Source of the DNA: Pricia antarctica | Lineage (GTDB): Bacteria > Bacteroidota > Bacteroidia > Flavobacteriales > Flavobacteriaceae | NCBI GenBank assembly: GCA_011050085.1 | Contig: DRGL01000024.1 | Coordinates: 124,001 to 188,000, forward strand | DNA: 64,000 nt | Reading direction: 5' to 3' | In this document: positions 37,469 through 46,541 of the stretch, piece by piece | Layout: each line of letters starts with the position of its first letter | Numbering within the stretch: the first letter of the stretch is position 1 | Program-made: the position numbers and the translations under genes | Notes under the pieces: model-generated | The model's input: the letters and a program-made list of their open reading frames with translations, nothing else | What the model was told of the DNA's origin: nothing | Database searches by the model: none

Positions 37469-38620
37469 ATGAATGTAAAATTTTTCATCCTACTCCTAGC
37501 AATCGGTTCGGGCCTACACGCTCAAACCGCCCTGCAAAATACGGGTAACCTGCGCATTCACGAAAACGGACAAATGGGCTTTCATACCGATTTGGTCAAT
37601 GACGGCCTCTTTGATGAAAATCAGGGCTTGGTCGGCTTTTATGGCGATTCAATACGCACTATCTCCGGGGCGCTGATTACCTCCTTTTTTGATGCGGAGT
37701 GTATTACCAGCGATGGGGTTGTTCTCAATACGACCGTAAATATTAGTAATAATACCAATTTTATAAGCGGCAACCTGATTACGCCTAGAAACGAACCGGC
37801 TACCACACTGAATTATCTGGCGACCGCCTTTTCCACGGGGGAAAATGATGTTAGTAAGGTCGATGGCTACGCCAGTATGACCGGGCAGCAGAATTTTACC
37901 TTTCCGGTGGGCGATTCAGAACAGCTACGTCCGCTTATCCTGAATTCTGCAGCAGTGAACACAGTAAGTAAATGTGCCTACTTTTTTGAAGACCCCAATG
38001 CCCCGACTACCTTTGATACGGCATTTAATACCAGTGTGCTGCCTGATGGCATAAGCGCCATTAGTATAATGGAATTTTGGCGGCTCGAAGGCGCGCAGCC
38101 CTCGACCGTACAGCTCAGTTGGAACGAACGCAGCGACATGGGCAGTTTGACCGAGGATATATCCGAAATCGTGATTTTGGGCTGGAACAAAGCATCGAAT
38201 GCATGGGAGAATCTTGAAGGTCCCGCTTCTGTGGGCGATGTGAATCAGGGGGTTGCTGTTTCCGGTAGTTTCATTCCCGATGACTATGCGGCCATCACCT
38301 TCGCTGCGGCCGGAATACCGAGGGAGTTTTTAGACCTTGAGGATTATTTGGTCAGTCCGAATGGCGACGGCATCAACGATTCCTTTGAAATAACGGAGTT
38401 GGCCCAATATCCCGATAACCATATGCAGATTTACGATCGCAACGGCTCGAAAGTATTTGATAAGGTCAACTACACGAATGAGTTTAACGGTTTTTCGTCC
38501 GAAGATAATTTGGTTATCGCTCGCGATAAAGGCCTACCTTCTGGGGTTTATTTTTATATTGTCACTTTAGACGAGGTAGGACTAACATTTCAAGGCTTTC
38601 TGTATCTAGCGAACGATTGA
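37469..38620 (+). CDS. Secreted protein with T9SS type B sorting domain
   Basis: A 383-residue protein following the tail-fibre-like gene by 147 bases. Signal peptide MNVKFFILLLAIGSGLHAQ, then a beta-rich body with 'LRIHENGQMGFHTDLVNDG', 'GDSIRTISGALITSFFD' and 'NFTFPVGDSEQLRPLIL', a layout common in flavobacterial surface proteins. It ends with the sorting domain 'YLVSPNGDGINDSFEI', 'MQIYDRNGSKVFDKVNY', 'LPSGVYFYIVTLDE' and 'FQGFLYL', so it is predicted to be exported by the T9SS. Because it is next to the tail-fibre-like gene on the same strand, it may help anchor that fibre; this is inference. Confidence 0.85.
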   Translation: MNVKFFILLLAIGSGLHAQTALQNTGNLRIHENGQMGFHTDLVNDGLFDENQGLVGFYGDSIRTISGALITSFFDAECITSDGVVLNTTVNISNNTNFISGNLITPRNEPATTLNYLATAFSTGENDVSKVDGYASMTGQQNFTFPVGDSEQLRPLILNSAAVNTVSKCAYFFEDPNAPTTFDTAFNTSVLPDGISAISIMEFWRLEGAQPSTVQLSWNERSDMGSLTEDISEIVILGWNKASNAWENLEGPASVGDVNQGVAVSGSFIPDDYAAITFAAAGIPREFLDLEDYLVSPNGDGINDSFEITELAQYPDNHMQIYDRNGSKVFDKVNYTNEFNGFSSEDNLVIARDKGLPSGVYFYIVTLDEVGLTFQGFLYLAND

Positions 38621-38859
38621 TTCGGATTGAAATTTTGACAATGCATGTCGCGATTGACCTATCAAAGGTTGCATCCATATCATTTGCCGAATTTAAATCA
38701 AACGGGGAATAATCCCTATTTTCGTACTATAGAAATCCTCAACAAGCCATTTGTTCGCAAATACTATTGAGAAGATTTTAAGTATAGGCAACGTACTATC
38801 CGAAGACCCTAAACGTTTACACTATATCCCAACATTGCATTCATAAAACGAACAACACC

Positions 38860-39594
38860 ATGCAAAGACGATCTTTTCTCCAAAAAACCGGACTTACCGG
38901 TCTGGCGCTGACCGCACTCCCCCATTTGGCTTTTACAAAAGATTTTGAATATTCCATTTTAGAACTGATGGGCAAAGCCGATGTCGAGATGTACGGCGAT
39001 GGCTATAAGCTTTTAAAAGAAGTAAACGATGCCTTTTTAGCGATGAAAAAAGAGGCCTATAAGGCAGGCATCGATCTTAAGGTGGTATCGGCATTCCGTA
39101 GTTTTGAACGACAACGTTCCATTTGGGAACGGAAGTTTCAAAACTATACGGATGATAATGATATGGAGCCCTTGGCTGCCATCGATAAGATTGTCGAATA
39201 CTCCACCATTCCCGGTACAAGCAGACACCATTGGGGCACCGATATCGATATTGTCGACGGCTATCGTAAAGTAGATGGCGATGTATTGGTACCTAGCAAA
39301 TTTGCGGAGGGAGAACCCTTTGCGGATTTCAAAAAATGGATGGACGAAAATGCAAATACCCATGGCTTTTATTTGGTCTATACCGATACCCCGGGCCGCC
39401 GAGGCTTTAAATACGAGCCCTGGCATTATAGCTATGCCCCAATTTCTAAACCTATGCTCGCCGAATTCCGTAAGAAAAATATCATGCGGCTGCTTCAGGA
39501 CGAACAGTTCTACGGCTGTGAGCATTTTACGGAAGGTTTTCTGACCAACTACATCGAAGACAATATTTTGGATATTAATAGAGAGCTTTTGTAG
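38860..39594 (+). CDS. M15 family metallopeptidase (D-alanyl-D-alanine carboxypeptidase, VanY type)
   Basis: A 244-residue zinc peptidase acting on peptidoglycan peptides. The N-terminus 'QRRSFLQKTGLTGLALTALP' is a twin-arginine (Tat) signal. The zinc site is 'GTSRHHWGTDIDIVDG' (SxHxxGxxxD type) and the downstream catalytic 'KYEPWHYSYAP' (Glu and His). 'VVSAFRSFERQRSIWERKFQ' is the family's substrate-groove helix. Likely periplasmic cell-wall trimming or recycling. The gene stands alone; 850 bases of non-coding sequence follow. Confidence 0.9.
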   Translation: MQRRSFLQKTGLTGLALTALPHLAFTKDFEYSILELMGKADVEMYGDGYKLLKEVNDAFLAMKKEAYKAGIDLKVVSAFRSFERQRSIWERKFQNYTDDNDMEPLAAIDKIVEYSTIPGTSRHHWGTDIDIVDGYRKVDGDVLVPSKFAEGEPFADFKKWMDENANTHGFYLVYTDTPGRRGFKYEPWHYSYAPISKPMLAEFRKKNIMRLLQDEQFYGCEHFTEGFLTNYIEDNILDINRELL

Positions 39595-40449
39595 GCTTAC
39601 TTTTTTAAGGATTTACACCAAAGAAGCATCCCATTTCCACAGGAAAAATTTTCGTAAGCAACAATAATTTAATGAGGGAAAATATCCTTTTGCCCAACCT
39701 CTACACAGTCCTTGGAAAATTCTAGACCTGATTCACATTGTTAAAGGTCTATTTAAAACTTCTACTACGCCAAGCGCTAAAGACTACATAAACCAAACTC
39801 CATGAGTTGTAGATTAGACGCCATTTTAATTGCGTTCGGACAATTAACTTCATTCCATACTTTCTTCTTCGAAATTGGAAATAGGATATAATGCGTTAGT
39901 AGTTAAAAAGTGCGGCTAGTATCTTGAAATTGTTGGCTATGTAGTGCTTTGTAGCCATAGGGAAGCATATTCGTATACCCTCGGAAAGCAAACCATGAAT
40001 TTAAGCCCTATTCAGGACATTGCAATCGGTCTACAAATTGAACTATTTAAAAATTATCGTAGCGACAAGTCGGAAAAGCCACAATCTTCGTGAACCGTTT
40101 ATGATGTAATCCGGTTATGAGTTCTTTGGAATAATCAGGATAATGCAAATTTTAAAGGCCACATAGAAGGGTAACGAACGGGAATTCGAAGCTCTTAGCA
40201 CCCATCCAGCCACGGATAGGCGTATCGAAAAAATGAAGGAATCCAACACTACAAAAAGCAACTAAGAAAAGTTTTAAAGTTGGAAGACTACTAATGACCA
40301 TTCTGGATATCGTTCACTGATGTATCACTACACAGTTAAATTCCTTAATTAGAGCTAATACGGACTACAATTTTCGTACATTAGCTAAAGCCCGATACAA
40401 ATCTTACTTCCTATAAATTAACCCGTTAGCTATACTAAAGTATTTCTAT
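39595..40449 (+). other. Long intergenic stretch
   Basis: About 855 bases. The best frames are very short (32 codons near 39996, MNLSPIQDIAIGLQIELFK). No promoter consensus, terminator or tRNA fold is evident. It may be decayed sequence or hold an unrecognised RNA. Confidence 0.4.
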
Positions 40450-40617
40450 ATGGGAACTTTCGCACATTTTCGAAACATTTATAATGCCGCTTTTGAGGAC
40501 TGTAAGCCCGAAATCATTGTGGTACTATTAAAAGTATATTCCGTATTCTGCGCCCTGATGCTGTTTTTGGCCATCTATGCCCTTATGGACAGAGCCTTGA
40601 ACGGATTTGAATTTTAA
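40450..40617 (+). CDS. Small membrane protein, 55 residues (DUF6747-like)
   Basis: Frame ATG 40450 to TAA 40615-40617: starts MGTFAHFRNIYNAAFEDCKP, then a single membrane helix 'IIVVLLKVYSVFCALMLFLA' and ends 'LMDRALNGFEF'. This is the pattern I associate with the short Flavobacteriaceae family DUF6747; the name is from memory and the function is not known. A strong bidirectional terminator follows at 40661-40702, which supports a real transcript. Confidence 0.65.
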   Translation: MGTFAHFRNIYNAAFEDCKPEIIVVLLKVYSVFCALMLFLAIYALMDRALNGFEF

Positions 40618-40660
40618 TGGATAAACACAGCAACCGCCCCGCCAACAGATATAACATAAC

Positions 40661-40702
40661 AAGAACCCGATTATCCTTTACGAAAAGAATAATCGGGTTC
40701 TT
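40661..40702. terminator. Bidirectional terminator
   Basis: Perfect 14-bp stem AAGAACCCGATTAT / ATAATCGGGTTCTT with a 14-base loop, between convergent genes (small membrane protein on plus, ankyrin protein on minus). Confidence 0.8.
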
Positions 40703-40723
40703 TGTAAACCTATAGCCTAGAAA

Positions 40724-41119
40724 TTAACTACCTACTGTCGTATCTAAAATAAGGAGTGCATCTGTTGCGTTGGATAACTCCGCATATTTTTTGACGGAAA
40801 ATCCGCAATCACTGCGCATTTTAAGATTCGCTCCATGTTCGATAAGCAGTTCAAGAATATCGACCCGGTTGTACCGAGCGGCAAACATGGCCGGGGTCAT
40901 TCCCAAAGTTTTCTGATTGACATCCTCTCCAAGTTCGATCAAACTTTTTACGGTTTCAAAATCGCCTTTAACGATGGCTTTACAAAAGGAACTGATATCG
41001 ACATTCTCGATTCCCCAATGCAAGCTCGGAACTTTCATATCATTTGTAATGTCCATGGCGCTAAGGCCTGAAACTGCTAAAAGACATACTGCGGCTGCTG
41101 TTACTACTGTTTTTCTCAT
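40724..41119 (-). CDS. Secreted ankyrin-repeat protein
   Basis: A 131-residue protein. The signal peptide (MRKTVVTAAAVCLLAVSGLSA) is followed by two to three ankyrin repeats: 'CKAIVKGDFETVKSLIELG', 'GMTPAMFAARYNRVDILELL' and a short third 'CGFSVKKYAELSNATDALLI'. Ankyrin repeats bind partner proteins; here it would act in the periplasm. The partner is unknown. It is convergent to the small membrane protein gene and divergent from gpmI, with about 215 bases of AT-rich sequence between its start and gpmI. Confidence 0.82.
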   Translation of the reverse strand: MRKTVVTAAAVCLLAVSGLSAMDITNDMKVPSLHWGIENVDISSFCKAIVKGDFETVKSLIELGEDVNQKTLGMTPAMFAARYNRVDILELLIEHGANLKMRSDCGFSVKKYAELSNATDALLILDTTVGS

Positions 41120-41304
41120 GATTAATGATTTTGATTGATGAATTAATAAAATTATATGGCTTTCATTTTGAATACCATATTATAAAGACGACACCGATTC
41201 ATAATTGTTTCAAATTTTCTCTCATATAACATAATTTTAACATTTTAATTTATCAACCTATTTAAAAAGACCATAGAATTACTGGTATACTAAGCGGATA
41301 GCTT

Positions 41305-41312
41305 TATTTTTG
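41305..41312 (+). promoter_or_regulatory. -7 box TATTTTTG before gpmI
   Basis: Exact TAnnTTTG match with CTG 20 bases upstream (one mismatch from TTG). It overlaps the TTG at 41310, so the gpmI start is ATG 41334, not 41310. Confidence 0.45.
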
Positions 41313-41333
41313 AAACCGATAAAACAAGTTACA

Positions 41334-42851
41334 ATGAACAAGAAAGTACTTCTAATGATTTTGGACGGATGGGGCAAAGCAGTAAACCCAGAGGTCTCCG
41401 CTGTAGATAATGCGAACACACCCTTCATAGATTCCCTATATACAAAATATCCCAATGCAAATTTATTGACCGACGGTATGAATGTTGGTCTACCGGAAGG
41501 GCAAATGGGAAATAGTGAAGTGGGCCATATGAATTTAGGCGCAGGACGCATCGTGTACCAAGATTTGGCGAAAGTGAACCTGGCCGTTAAGGACAACACC
41601 TTAAAAGACGAGAAAGTTCTTAAGGAAGCTTTTGCATACGCTAACGAGCATAATAAACCCGTACATTTTCTTGGTCTTTTAAGCGATGGTGGGGTACATA
41701 GCCATACCGAGCATTTAAAAGGACTCATAAAAGCCGGTGAGAGTCTTGGAGTACATCAGATGTACGTCCACGCCTTTACTGACGGAAGGGATGTAGACCC
41801 AAAAAGCGGAATTGGCTATTTACAGGATATGATGCAGTTCTGTTCGGATAAAAATGCACAATTGGCCACGGTCATCGGTAGATATTATGCCATGGATCGT
41901 GATAAGAGATGGGAGCGTACCAAAATGGCCTATGACCTATTGATTAACGGTATAGGAGAAAAATCAAATGATATCTCTACTACGGTTCAGGAAAGTTATG
42001 ATGAGGGCACGACAGACGAATTTTTGAAACCTATCGTAATGACAGATGCAGACGGTACGCCTGTAGCCAAAATTCAAGAAGACGACGTCATTATTTTCTT
42101 TAATTTCAGAACAGACCGTGGCCGACAATTGACCGAAGCCCTGAGCCAAAGGGATTTTCATGAGCAGAATATGCACCACATGAAATTTCACTACGTGACA
42201 CTGACTAATTACGACCAGACGTTTAAGGACATACATGTAATCTACGAAAAGGACAATATCAAGGATACCTTGGGATCCGTTCTAGAAAAACATGGGAAGA
42301 AACAGATTCGAATCGCCGAGACCGAGAAATATCCGCACGTTACCTTCTTTTTCAATGGCGGACGGGAAGAACCTTTCGAGGGTGAGCAACGTTTGTTATG
42401 TCCATCGCCTAAGGTGGCTACCTACGATTTACAACCGGAAATGAGTGCTTACGAGATTCGCGACGAGATTATTCCCGAGCTTCAAAAAGGTGAAGTGGAT
42501 TTTGTATGTTTAAACTTTGCCAATCCGGATATGGTAGGTCATACCGGTGATATGGATGCGGCCATTAAAGCTTGTGAGACGGTTGACAAATGTGCTAAAG
42601 ATGTTATTACAGCGGCGACACAAAACGGATACTCCACCATCGTAATCGCCGATCATGGAAATTGTGAAACCATGGTTAACTCTGATGGTAGCCCGAATAC
42701 GGCACACACAACAAATCCAGTACCGCTTATCTTGGTCGATGAGGATTTAAAAGAAATAAAGGACGGTGTTTTAGGTGATATTGCTCCGACCATTTTAAAG
42801 ATGATGGGTATAGCGCAGCCGGAATTGATGACGCGAAAGGCGTTGGTTTAA
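41334..42851 (+). CDS. gpmI: 2,3-bisphosphoglycerate-independent phosphoglycerate mutase
   Basis: A 505-residue glycolytic enzyme with two manganese ions that converts 3- to 2-phosphoglycerate. The start 'MNKKVLLMILDGWGKAV' shows the first metal-binding Asp-Gly pair. The catalytic Ser is in 'PEGQMGNSEVGHMNLGAGR'. Further metal and substrate residues are in 'HAFTDGRDVDPKSGIGYL', 'FFNFRTDRGRQLTEALS', 'NFANPDMVGHTGD', 'IADHGNCETM' and 'TAHTTNPVPLIL'. Full length. The gene is preceded by a good -7 box; the thioredoxin-like gene follows 103 bases later. Confidence 0.97.
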   Translation: MNKKVLLMILDGWGKAVNPEVSAVDNANTPFIDSLYTKYPNANLLTDGMNVGLPEGQMGNSEVGHMNLGAGRIVYQDLAKVNLAVKDNTLKDEKVLKEAFAYANEHNKPVHFLGLLSDGGVHSHTEHLKGLIKAGESLGVHQMYVHAFTDGRDVDPKSGIGYLQDMMQFCSDKNAQLATVIGRYYAMDRDKRWERTKMAYDLLINGIGEKSNDISTTVQESYDEGTTDEFLKPIVMTDADGTPVAKIQEDDVIIFFNFRTDRGRQLTEALSQRDFHEQNMHHMKFHYVTLTNYDQTFKDIHVIYEKDNIKDTLGSVLEKHGKKQIRIAETEKYPHVTFFFNGGREEPFEGEQRLLCPSPKVATYDLQPEMSAYEIRDEIIPELQKGEVDFVCLNFANPDMVGHTGDMDAAIKACETVDKCAKDVITAATQNGYSTIVIADHGNCETMVNSDGSPNTAHTTNPVPLILVDEDLKEIKDGVLGDIAPTILKMMGIAQPELMTRKALV

Positions 42852-42954
42852 GGCTAAACCCTTATTTAAGGCAAATGGCTTGTAAAAAGTATATCTTTTA
42901 ATGGCCCAATCTTTGTAGGGTCGAGTGCGCGAAGTTATCTCCAAAAAAAAGACG

Positions 42955-43458
42955 ATGATGAAATTAATACCCTTGTTTTTCCTGTTCGTTGTGGGTACAA
43001 CCCAGGCTCAAGACACCGAAGATATGCTTATCGGCAAAACCTCAGCATCCGCTTTCCAAAAAGCGCCCTATTCCGAATGGTTTGTAAAAGGTTACGATAC
43101 GTATACAATTGAAGATAGCATAAAAGACGACCTAAAACCCTTGCTCGACGGTGTGTACGTTAAAATTTTTATGGGAACCTGGTGTTCAGATAGCCAAAGG
43201 GAAGTTCCCCATTTTTACAAGATTTTGGATCAACTGGATTTTCCTTCCGAAAATTCTACCCTAATAGCAATGGATCGGTCAAAAAAAACGCCCGCCAATT
43301 TAGAGGAGGGTTTACATATTGAACGGGTACCTACGATTATATTTTATAAAAACAATGTAGAATTAGGTCGTATTGTAGAATATCCAATTGTCTCTTTAGA
43401 AAAGGACATGCTTAAGATACTTTCAGGAGATGGCTACAAGCATGCTTATGACCAGTAA
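42955..43458 (+). CDS. Thioredoxin-family protein with single-cysteine active site
   Basis: A 167-residue exported protein. Start at ATG 42955 (MMKLIPLFFLFVVGTTQAQ), which gives a signal peptide; GTG 42925 would add a basic leader that lies over an AATCTTTG element. The thioredoxin core has 'VYVKIFMGTWCSDSQREVP' and the cis-proline 'ERVPTIIFYKNNVELGR'. The active site is Cys-Ser-Asp-Ser: the second cysteine of CxxC is missing, so a disulfide-exchange role with the usual mechanism is unlikely; it could be monothiol or a binding protein. It is followed by map, 67 bases later. Confidence 0.75.
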   Translation: MMKLIPLFFLFVVGTTQAQDTEDMLIGKTSASAFQKAPYSEWFVKGYDTYTIEDSIKDDLKPLLDGVYVKIFMGTWCSDSQREVPHFYKILDQLDFPSENSTLIAMDRSKKTPANLEEGLHIERVPTIIFYKNNVELGRIVEYPIVSLEKDMLKILSGDGYKHAYDQ

Positions 43459-43511
43459 AACATAAAATAGTCCATCGCAAATGATTCCTTTTTCAAATTT
43501 AAGGTAATCCC

Positions 43512-43519
43512 TATCTTTG
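43512..43519 (+). promoter_or_regulatory. -7 box TATCTTTG before map
   Basis: Exact TAnnTTTG match that overlaps the TTG codon at 43517. It therefore fixes the map start at ATG 43526, seven bases downstream of the box, giving a very short or absent leader. Confidence 0.45.
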
Positions 43520-43525
43520 CTAACT

Positions 43526-44344
43526 ATGGTAAAAATCAAATCACCCGAAGAAATAGAATTAATGCGCGAGAGTGCCCTATTGGTTTCCAAAACCTTGGGC
43601 ATGTTGGCTTCGGAAATCAAACCCGGAGTCACTACGCTTTATCTTGACAAACTGGCGGAAGACTTTATTCGCGACCATGATGCCGAGCCAGGTTTTTTGG
43701 GCATGTACGATTTCCCGAATACGTTGAATATGAGTCCCAATGCCCAAGTAGTGCATGGTATTCCAAATACAGAACCACTGAAAGAGGGTGATATTCTTTC
43801 GGTGGACTGTGGTGCCTTTAAAAATGGATATTATGGTGATCACGCATACACTTTTGGTATAGGCGAGATAGACCCTGAAAACGAAAAGCTCTTACGACTG
43901 ACCAAAGAATCACTGTATGTAGGGATTCGGGAGTTCAGAGTCGGCAAACGGGTTGGTGATGTAGGCTATGCGATTCAAAACTTTTGTGAAAATAACGGCT
44001 ATGGGGTAGTTCGCGAATTAGTGGGTCATGGATTGGGAAAAAAACTACATGAATCGCCCGAAATGCCAAACTATGGCAAACGAGGGCGGGGCAAAAAGTT
44101 CGTTGAAGGTATGGTAGTTGCTATAGAGCCTATGATCAATCGCGGTACCCGACGCATCAAACAATTAAAAGACGGGTGGACCATTCTTACCGCCGATGGC
44201 CAACCTAGCGCACATTTTGAACATGATGTCGCCATTGTAGACGGTAAGCCCGAACTACTGTCCACATTTCAATACATCTACGACGCATTGGGTATTGAAA
44301 GTAATGAAGAAGATGAGTTTCGCCAGACTAAATTAGTACGCTAA
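43526..44344 (+). CDS. map: Methionine aminopeptidase, type I
   Basis: A 272-residue enzyme that removes N-terminal methionine from new proteins. The pita-bread metal site is complete: Asp in 'DILSVDCGAFKNGYYGDHAY' (two Asp), His in 'ELVGHGLGKKLHE', Glu in 'GMVVAIEPMIN' and Glu in 'AHFEHDVAIV'. The family start 'KIKSPEEIELMRESALLV' is seen at the N-terminus. I chose ATG 43526 because the upstream TTG lies in a -7 box. The methyltransferase gene follows 85 bases later on the same strand. Confidence 0.96.
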   Translation: MVKIKSPEEIELMRESALLVSKTLGMLASEIKPGVTTLYLDKLAEDFIRDHDAEPGFLGMYDFPNTLNMSPNAQVVHGIPNTEPLKEGDILSVDCGAFKNGYYGDHAYTFGIGEIDPENEKLLRLTKESLYVGIREFRVGKRVGDVGYAIQNFCENNGYGVVRELVGHGLGKKLHESPEMPNYGKRGRGKKFVEGMVVAIEPMINRGTRRIKQLKDGWTILTADGQPSAHFEHDVAIVDGKPELLSTFQYIYDALGIESNEEDEFRQTKLVR

Positions 44345-44429
44345 TACCTTTTAAAAAATTTGAAGGGTTTCGGAGCATTCAATACCTTTCTAAAAGCCAA
44401 TAATAGCATTTTTAGCCCTGAGTTTCCGG

Positions 44430-45194
44430 ATGAAACGTATTTTCAAATTCTTTCTCAATGCTGTTCCAAGGCCACTTCTGATACAGCTCAGCTATTTGGC
44501 TCGTCCGTTGTTAGCTTTTTGGATGCGCGGTGACACCTATCAGGATCCGATTGATGGCAGGGAGTTTAAAAGTTTTTTACCATACGGCTACGAACATCCC
44601 CGTGAGAACGTGCTCTCGCCCTCTACCCTATCCTTAGAACGCCACCGGCTGTTGTGGTTATATCTTATCAATGAGACCGACTTTTTTACCGCATCCTTAA
44701 AAGTACTACACTTTGCCCCGGAGCAGGCTTTTTACAAACGCTTCCGTGAACTCAAAAATCTAGAGTATACAACCACCGACCTGAATTCCCCTTTGGCCGA
44801 TGTTAAGGCTGATATTTGTAATCTGCCATTTCCTGATAATAGCTATGACGTGATTCTCTGTAATCACGTTCTTGAGCACATCCCCAATGATACCAAGGCT
44901 ATGCAAGAAATGTTCAGGGTACTGAAAAAAGGCGGCTGGGGGGTATTTCAAATTCCGCAAGATCTTCAACGGGCCAAGACCTTCGAGGATAATTCCATAA
45001 CCGATAAAAAAGAACGCGCTAGAATTTTCGGCCAGTACGACCATGTGCGAATTTATGGGCGGGATTACTTTGAAAAACTGAGAAGTATTGGCTATGTCGT
45101 CGAAGAGAATAATTACACCGCGACCTTCTCGCCAGTGGAAATCGATACCTACCGTCTGGCTAAGGAAGAAATCATTCCTGTTGTCCGAAAGTGA
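44430..45194 (+). CDS. Class I SAM-dependent methyltransferase
   Basis: A 254-residue protein. The Rossmann core shows a modified motif I, 'LKVLHFAPEQAFYKRF' (near residue 89), then 'YTTTDLNSPLADVKADIC' as motif II, and 'SYDVILCNHVLEHIPNDTKA' with 'EMFRVLKKGGWGVFQIP' as motifs IV-V. The hydrophobic N-terminus ('KFFLNAVPRPLLIQLSYLARPLL') suggests membrane contact. Lookalikes act on isoprenoids, lipids or sugars; the substrate here cannot be told. Not related to map in function. Confidence 0.82.
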   Translation: MKRIFKFFLNAVPRPLLIQLSYLARPLLAFWMRGDTYQDPIDGREFKSFLPYGYEHPRENVLSPSTLSLERHRLLWLYLINETDFFTASLKVLHFAPEQAFYKRFRELKNLEYTTTDLNSPLADVKADICNLPFPDNSYDVILCNHVLEHIPNDTKAMQEMFRVLKKGGWGVFQIPQDLQRAKTFEDNSITDKKERARIFGQYDHVRIYGRDYFEKLRSIGYVVEENNYTATFSPVEIDTYRLAKEEIIPVVRK

Positions 45195-45390
45195 AGCAGA
45201 AACTGCCAAGATAGAGCATCCTAAACTTTTAGGCTTTAGCTTATAGAACTATTGTACTTTCTGTTTGACGATTCAAAATAGGTTTCCTAAATAGCTATAC
45301 TATATCGAAGTTAAACTGGACAAATAGAAAGCAAAGAGCGTACGAAAAAATCAAACAAGTAGTCTTCTAAACCCAAAACATGATATCCCC

Positions 45391-46398
45391 TTACTTTGTA
45401 ATCATAAGCTTGAATCCCTCGGTCATAAATTCCTGCGCTTCCCCCTGTTCATCAAGATAGAGAATGTAGGCATCTAAGTCGCGCTGGGCGGTCAATAATT
45501 TGAGGGCATCATCAAGATCCATGGCCATAAATGCCGTGGCATAGGCATCAGCTTTCCCGCAGCTCTCCGCCAAAACGGTCACCCCTAGCGTGTTTGCGTT
45601 TCGGGTATATCCCGTTTTCGGGTTCACCGTATGCACATATTTTTTACCGGTCACAGAGTCGATTCTAAACTTGCGGTAGTTGCCGGAAGAGGCCAAGGCC
45701 CTATCTTTAATGTTTATCATTATTTTGAGTTCTCGTTCCTCCTCCATTTGTGGATCATCGATTCCGACCACCCATTCCTTGTTCTTGACACGGTTCGTGC
45801 CCTTGGCTACTATTTCTCCACCTACTTCCAATAGGTAGTCTTGAATATTCTTTTGGTCCATGAACAGGGCCAATCTATCTATAGCATAGCCTTTGGCGAC
45901 AGCATTGAAATCAAAGTGAATATCGGGATTTGTTTTTTTGATGGTGTTGTCATCGGTCAAGGTTACCTTATCAAAACCTACAAATTCCAATAAACTATCT
46001 ACCCGGGTGCTGTCTAGTTCCATAGATTTTCCAGGGCCAAATCCCCATGCATCGACCAGGACCCCCACAGTCGGGTCGAAATAACCATCAGTTTCTTCGT
46101 AAATTTTCTTGGATAGGTTGAAAACATCCCGAAACATAGCATCGACCACTAAGGTAGAATCCCCTCGATTGATTTTTGATATATCCGAATTTGGAATATA
46201 AGTGGAGAGCGAATGGTTGACCTGATCAAATACCGAGTCGATTTCCCTCTGATAATCCAAGGATTTGTCGGACAGGTAAATGAGACTGTAGGATGTTCCT
46301 AACGCAGCACCTACATTTTGGTTCTTATTGATTTCGGAATCGTCGGGAGTGCAAGCTATCAGCACTATAAAAATGAGGGCTATAAGGGGGTATTTCAT
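45391..46398 (-). CDS. apbE: FAD:protein FMN transferase (ApbE), lipoprotein
   Basis: A 335-residue periplasmic flavinyltransferase that attaches FMN through a phosphodiester to a threonine of target proteins such as NqrB, NqrC and RnfG. The N-terminus 'PLIALIFIVLIACTPDD' is a lipoprotein signal with lipobox Cys. Conserved parts: 'FDPTVGVLVDAWGFGPG', 'HFDFNAVAKGYAIDRL', 'LLEVGGEIVAKGTN', 'ALASSGNYRKF' and 'HTVNPKTGYTR'; 'AESCGKADAYATAFMAM' binds Mg and FAD. I use ATG 46398; a TTG at 46404 is the frame limit. The nqr operon lies just upstream, and it should flavinylate NqrB and NqrC. Confidence 0.95.
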   Translation of the reverse strand: MKYPLIALIFIVLIACTPDDSEINKNQNVGAALGTSYSLIYLSDKSLDYQREIDSVFDQVNHSLSTYIPNSDISKINRGDSTLVVDAMFRDVFNLSKKIYEETDGYFDPTVGVLVDAWGFGPGKSMELDSTRVDSLLEFVGFDKVTLTDDNTIKKTNPDIHFDFNAVAKGYAIDRLALFMDQKNIQDYLLEVGGEIVAKGTNRVKNKEWVVGIDDPQMEEERELKIMINIKDRALASSGNYRKFRIDSVTGKKYVHTVNPKTGYTRNANTLGVTVLAESCGKADAYATAFMAMDLDDALKLLTAQRDLDAYILYLDEQGEAQEFMTEGFKLMITK

Positions 46399-46541
46399 TT
46401 CCAATTCAGAGTACTAAATAAGGTTTCAATAGTGTTGCCGAATTCCGGTGAACGCTATAACGAAACGCATCGATTCTCTTATTTAAACAATTTACGTTCG
46501 TTTTTTAGAAAGCATCAATATGTGGAACAACGGCAAAGGGA

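Noticed and set aside
42925-42954. GTG start for the thioredoxin-like gene
   Set aside because: It adds a basic leader before the signal peptide and lies next to a promoter-like AATCTTTG element.
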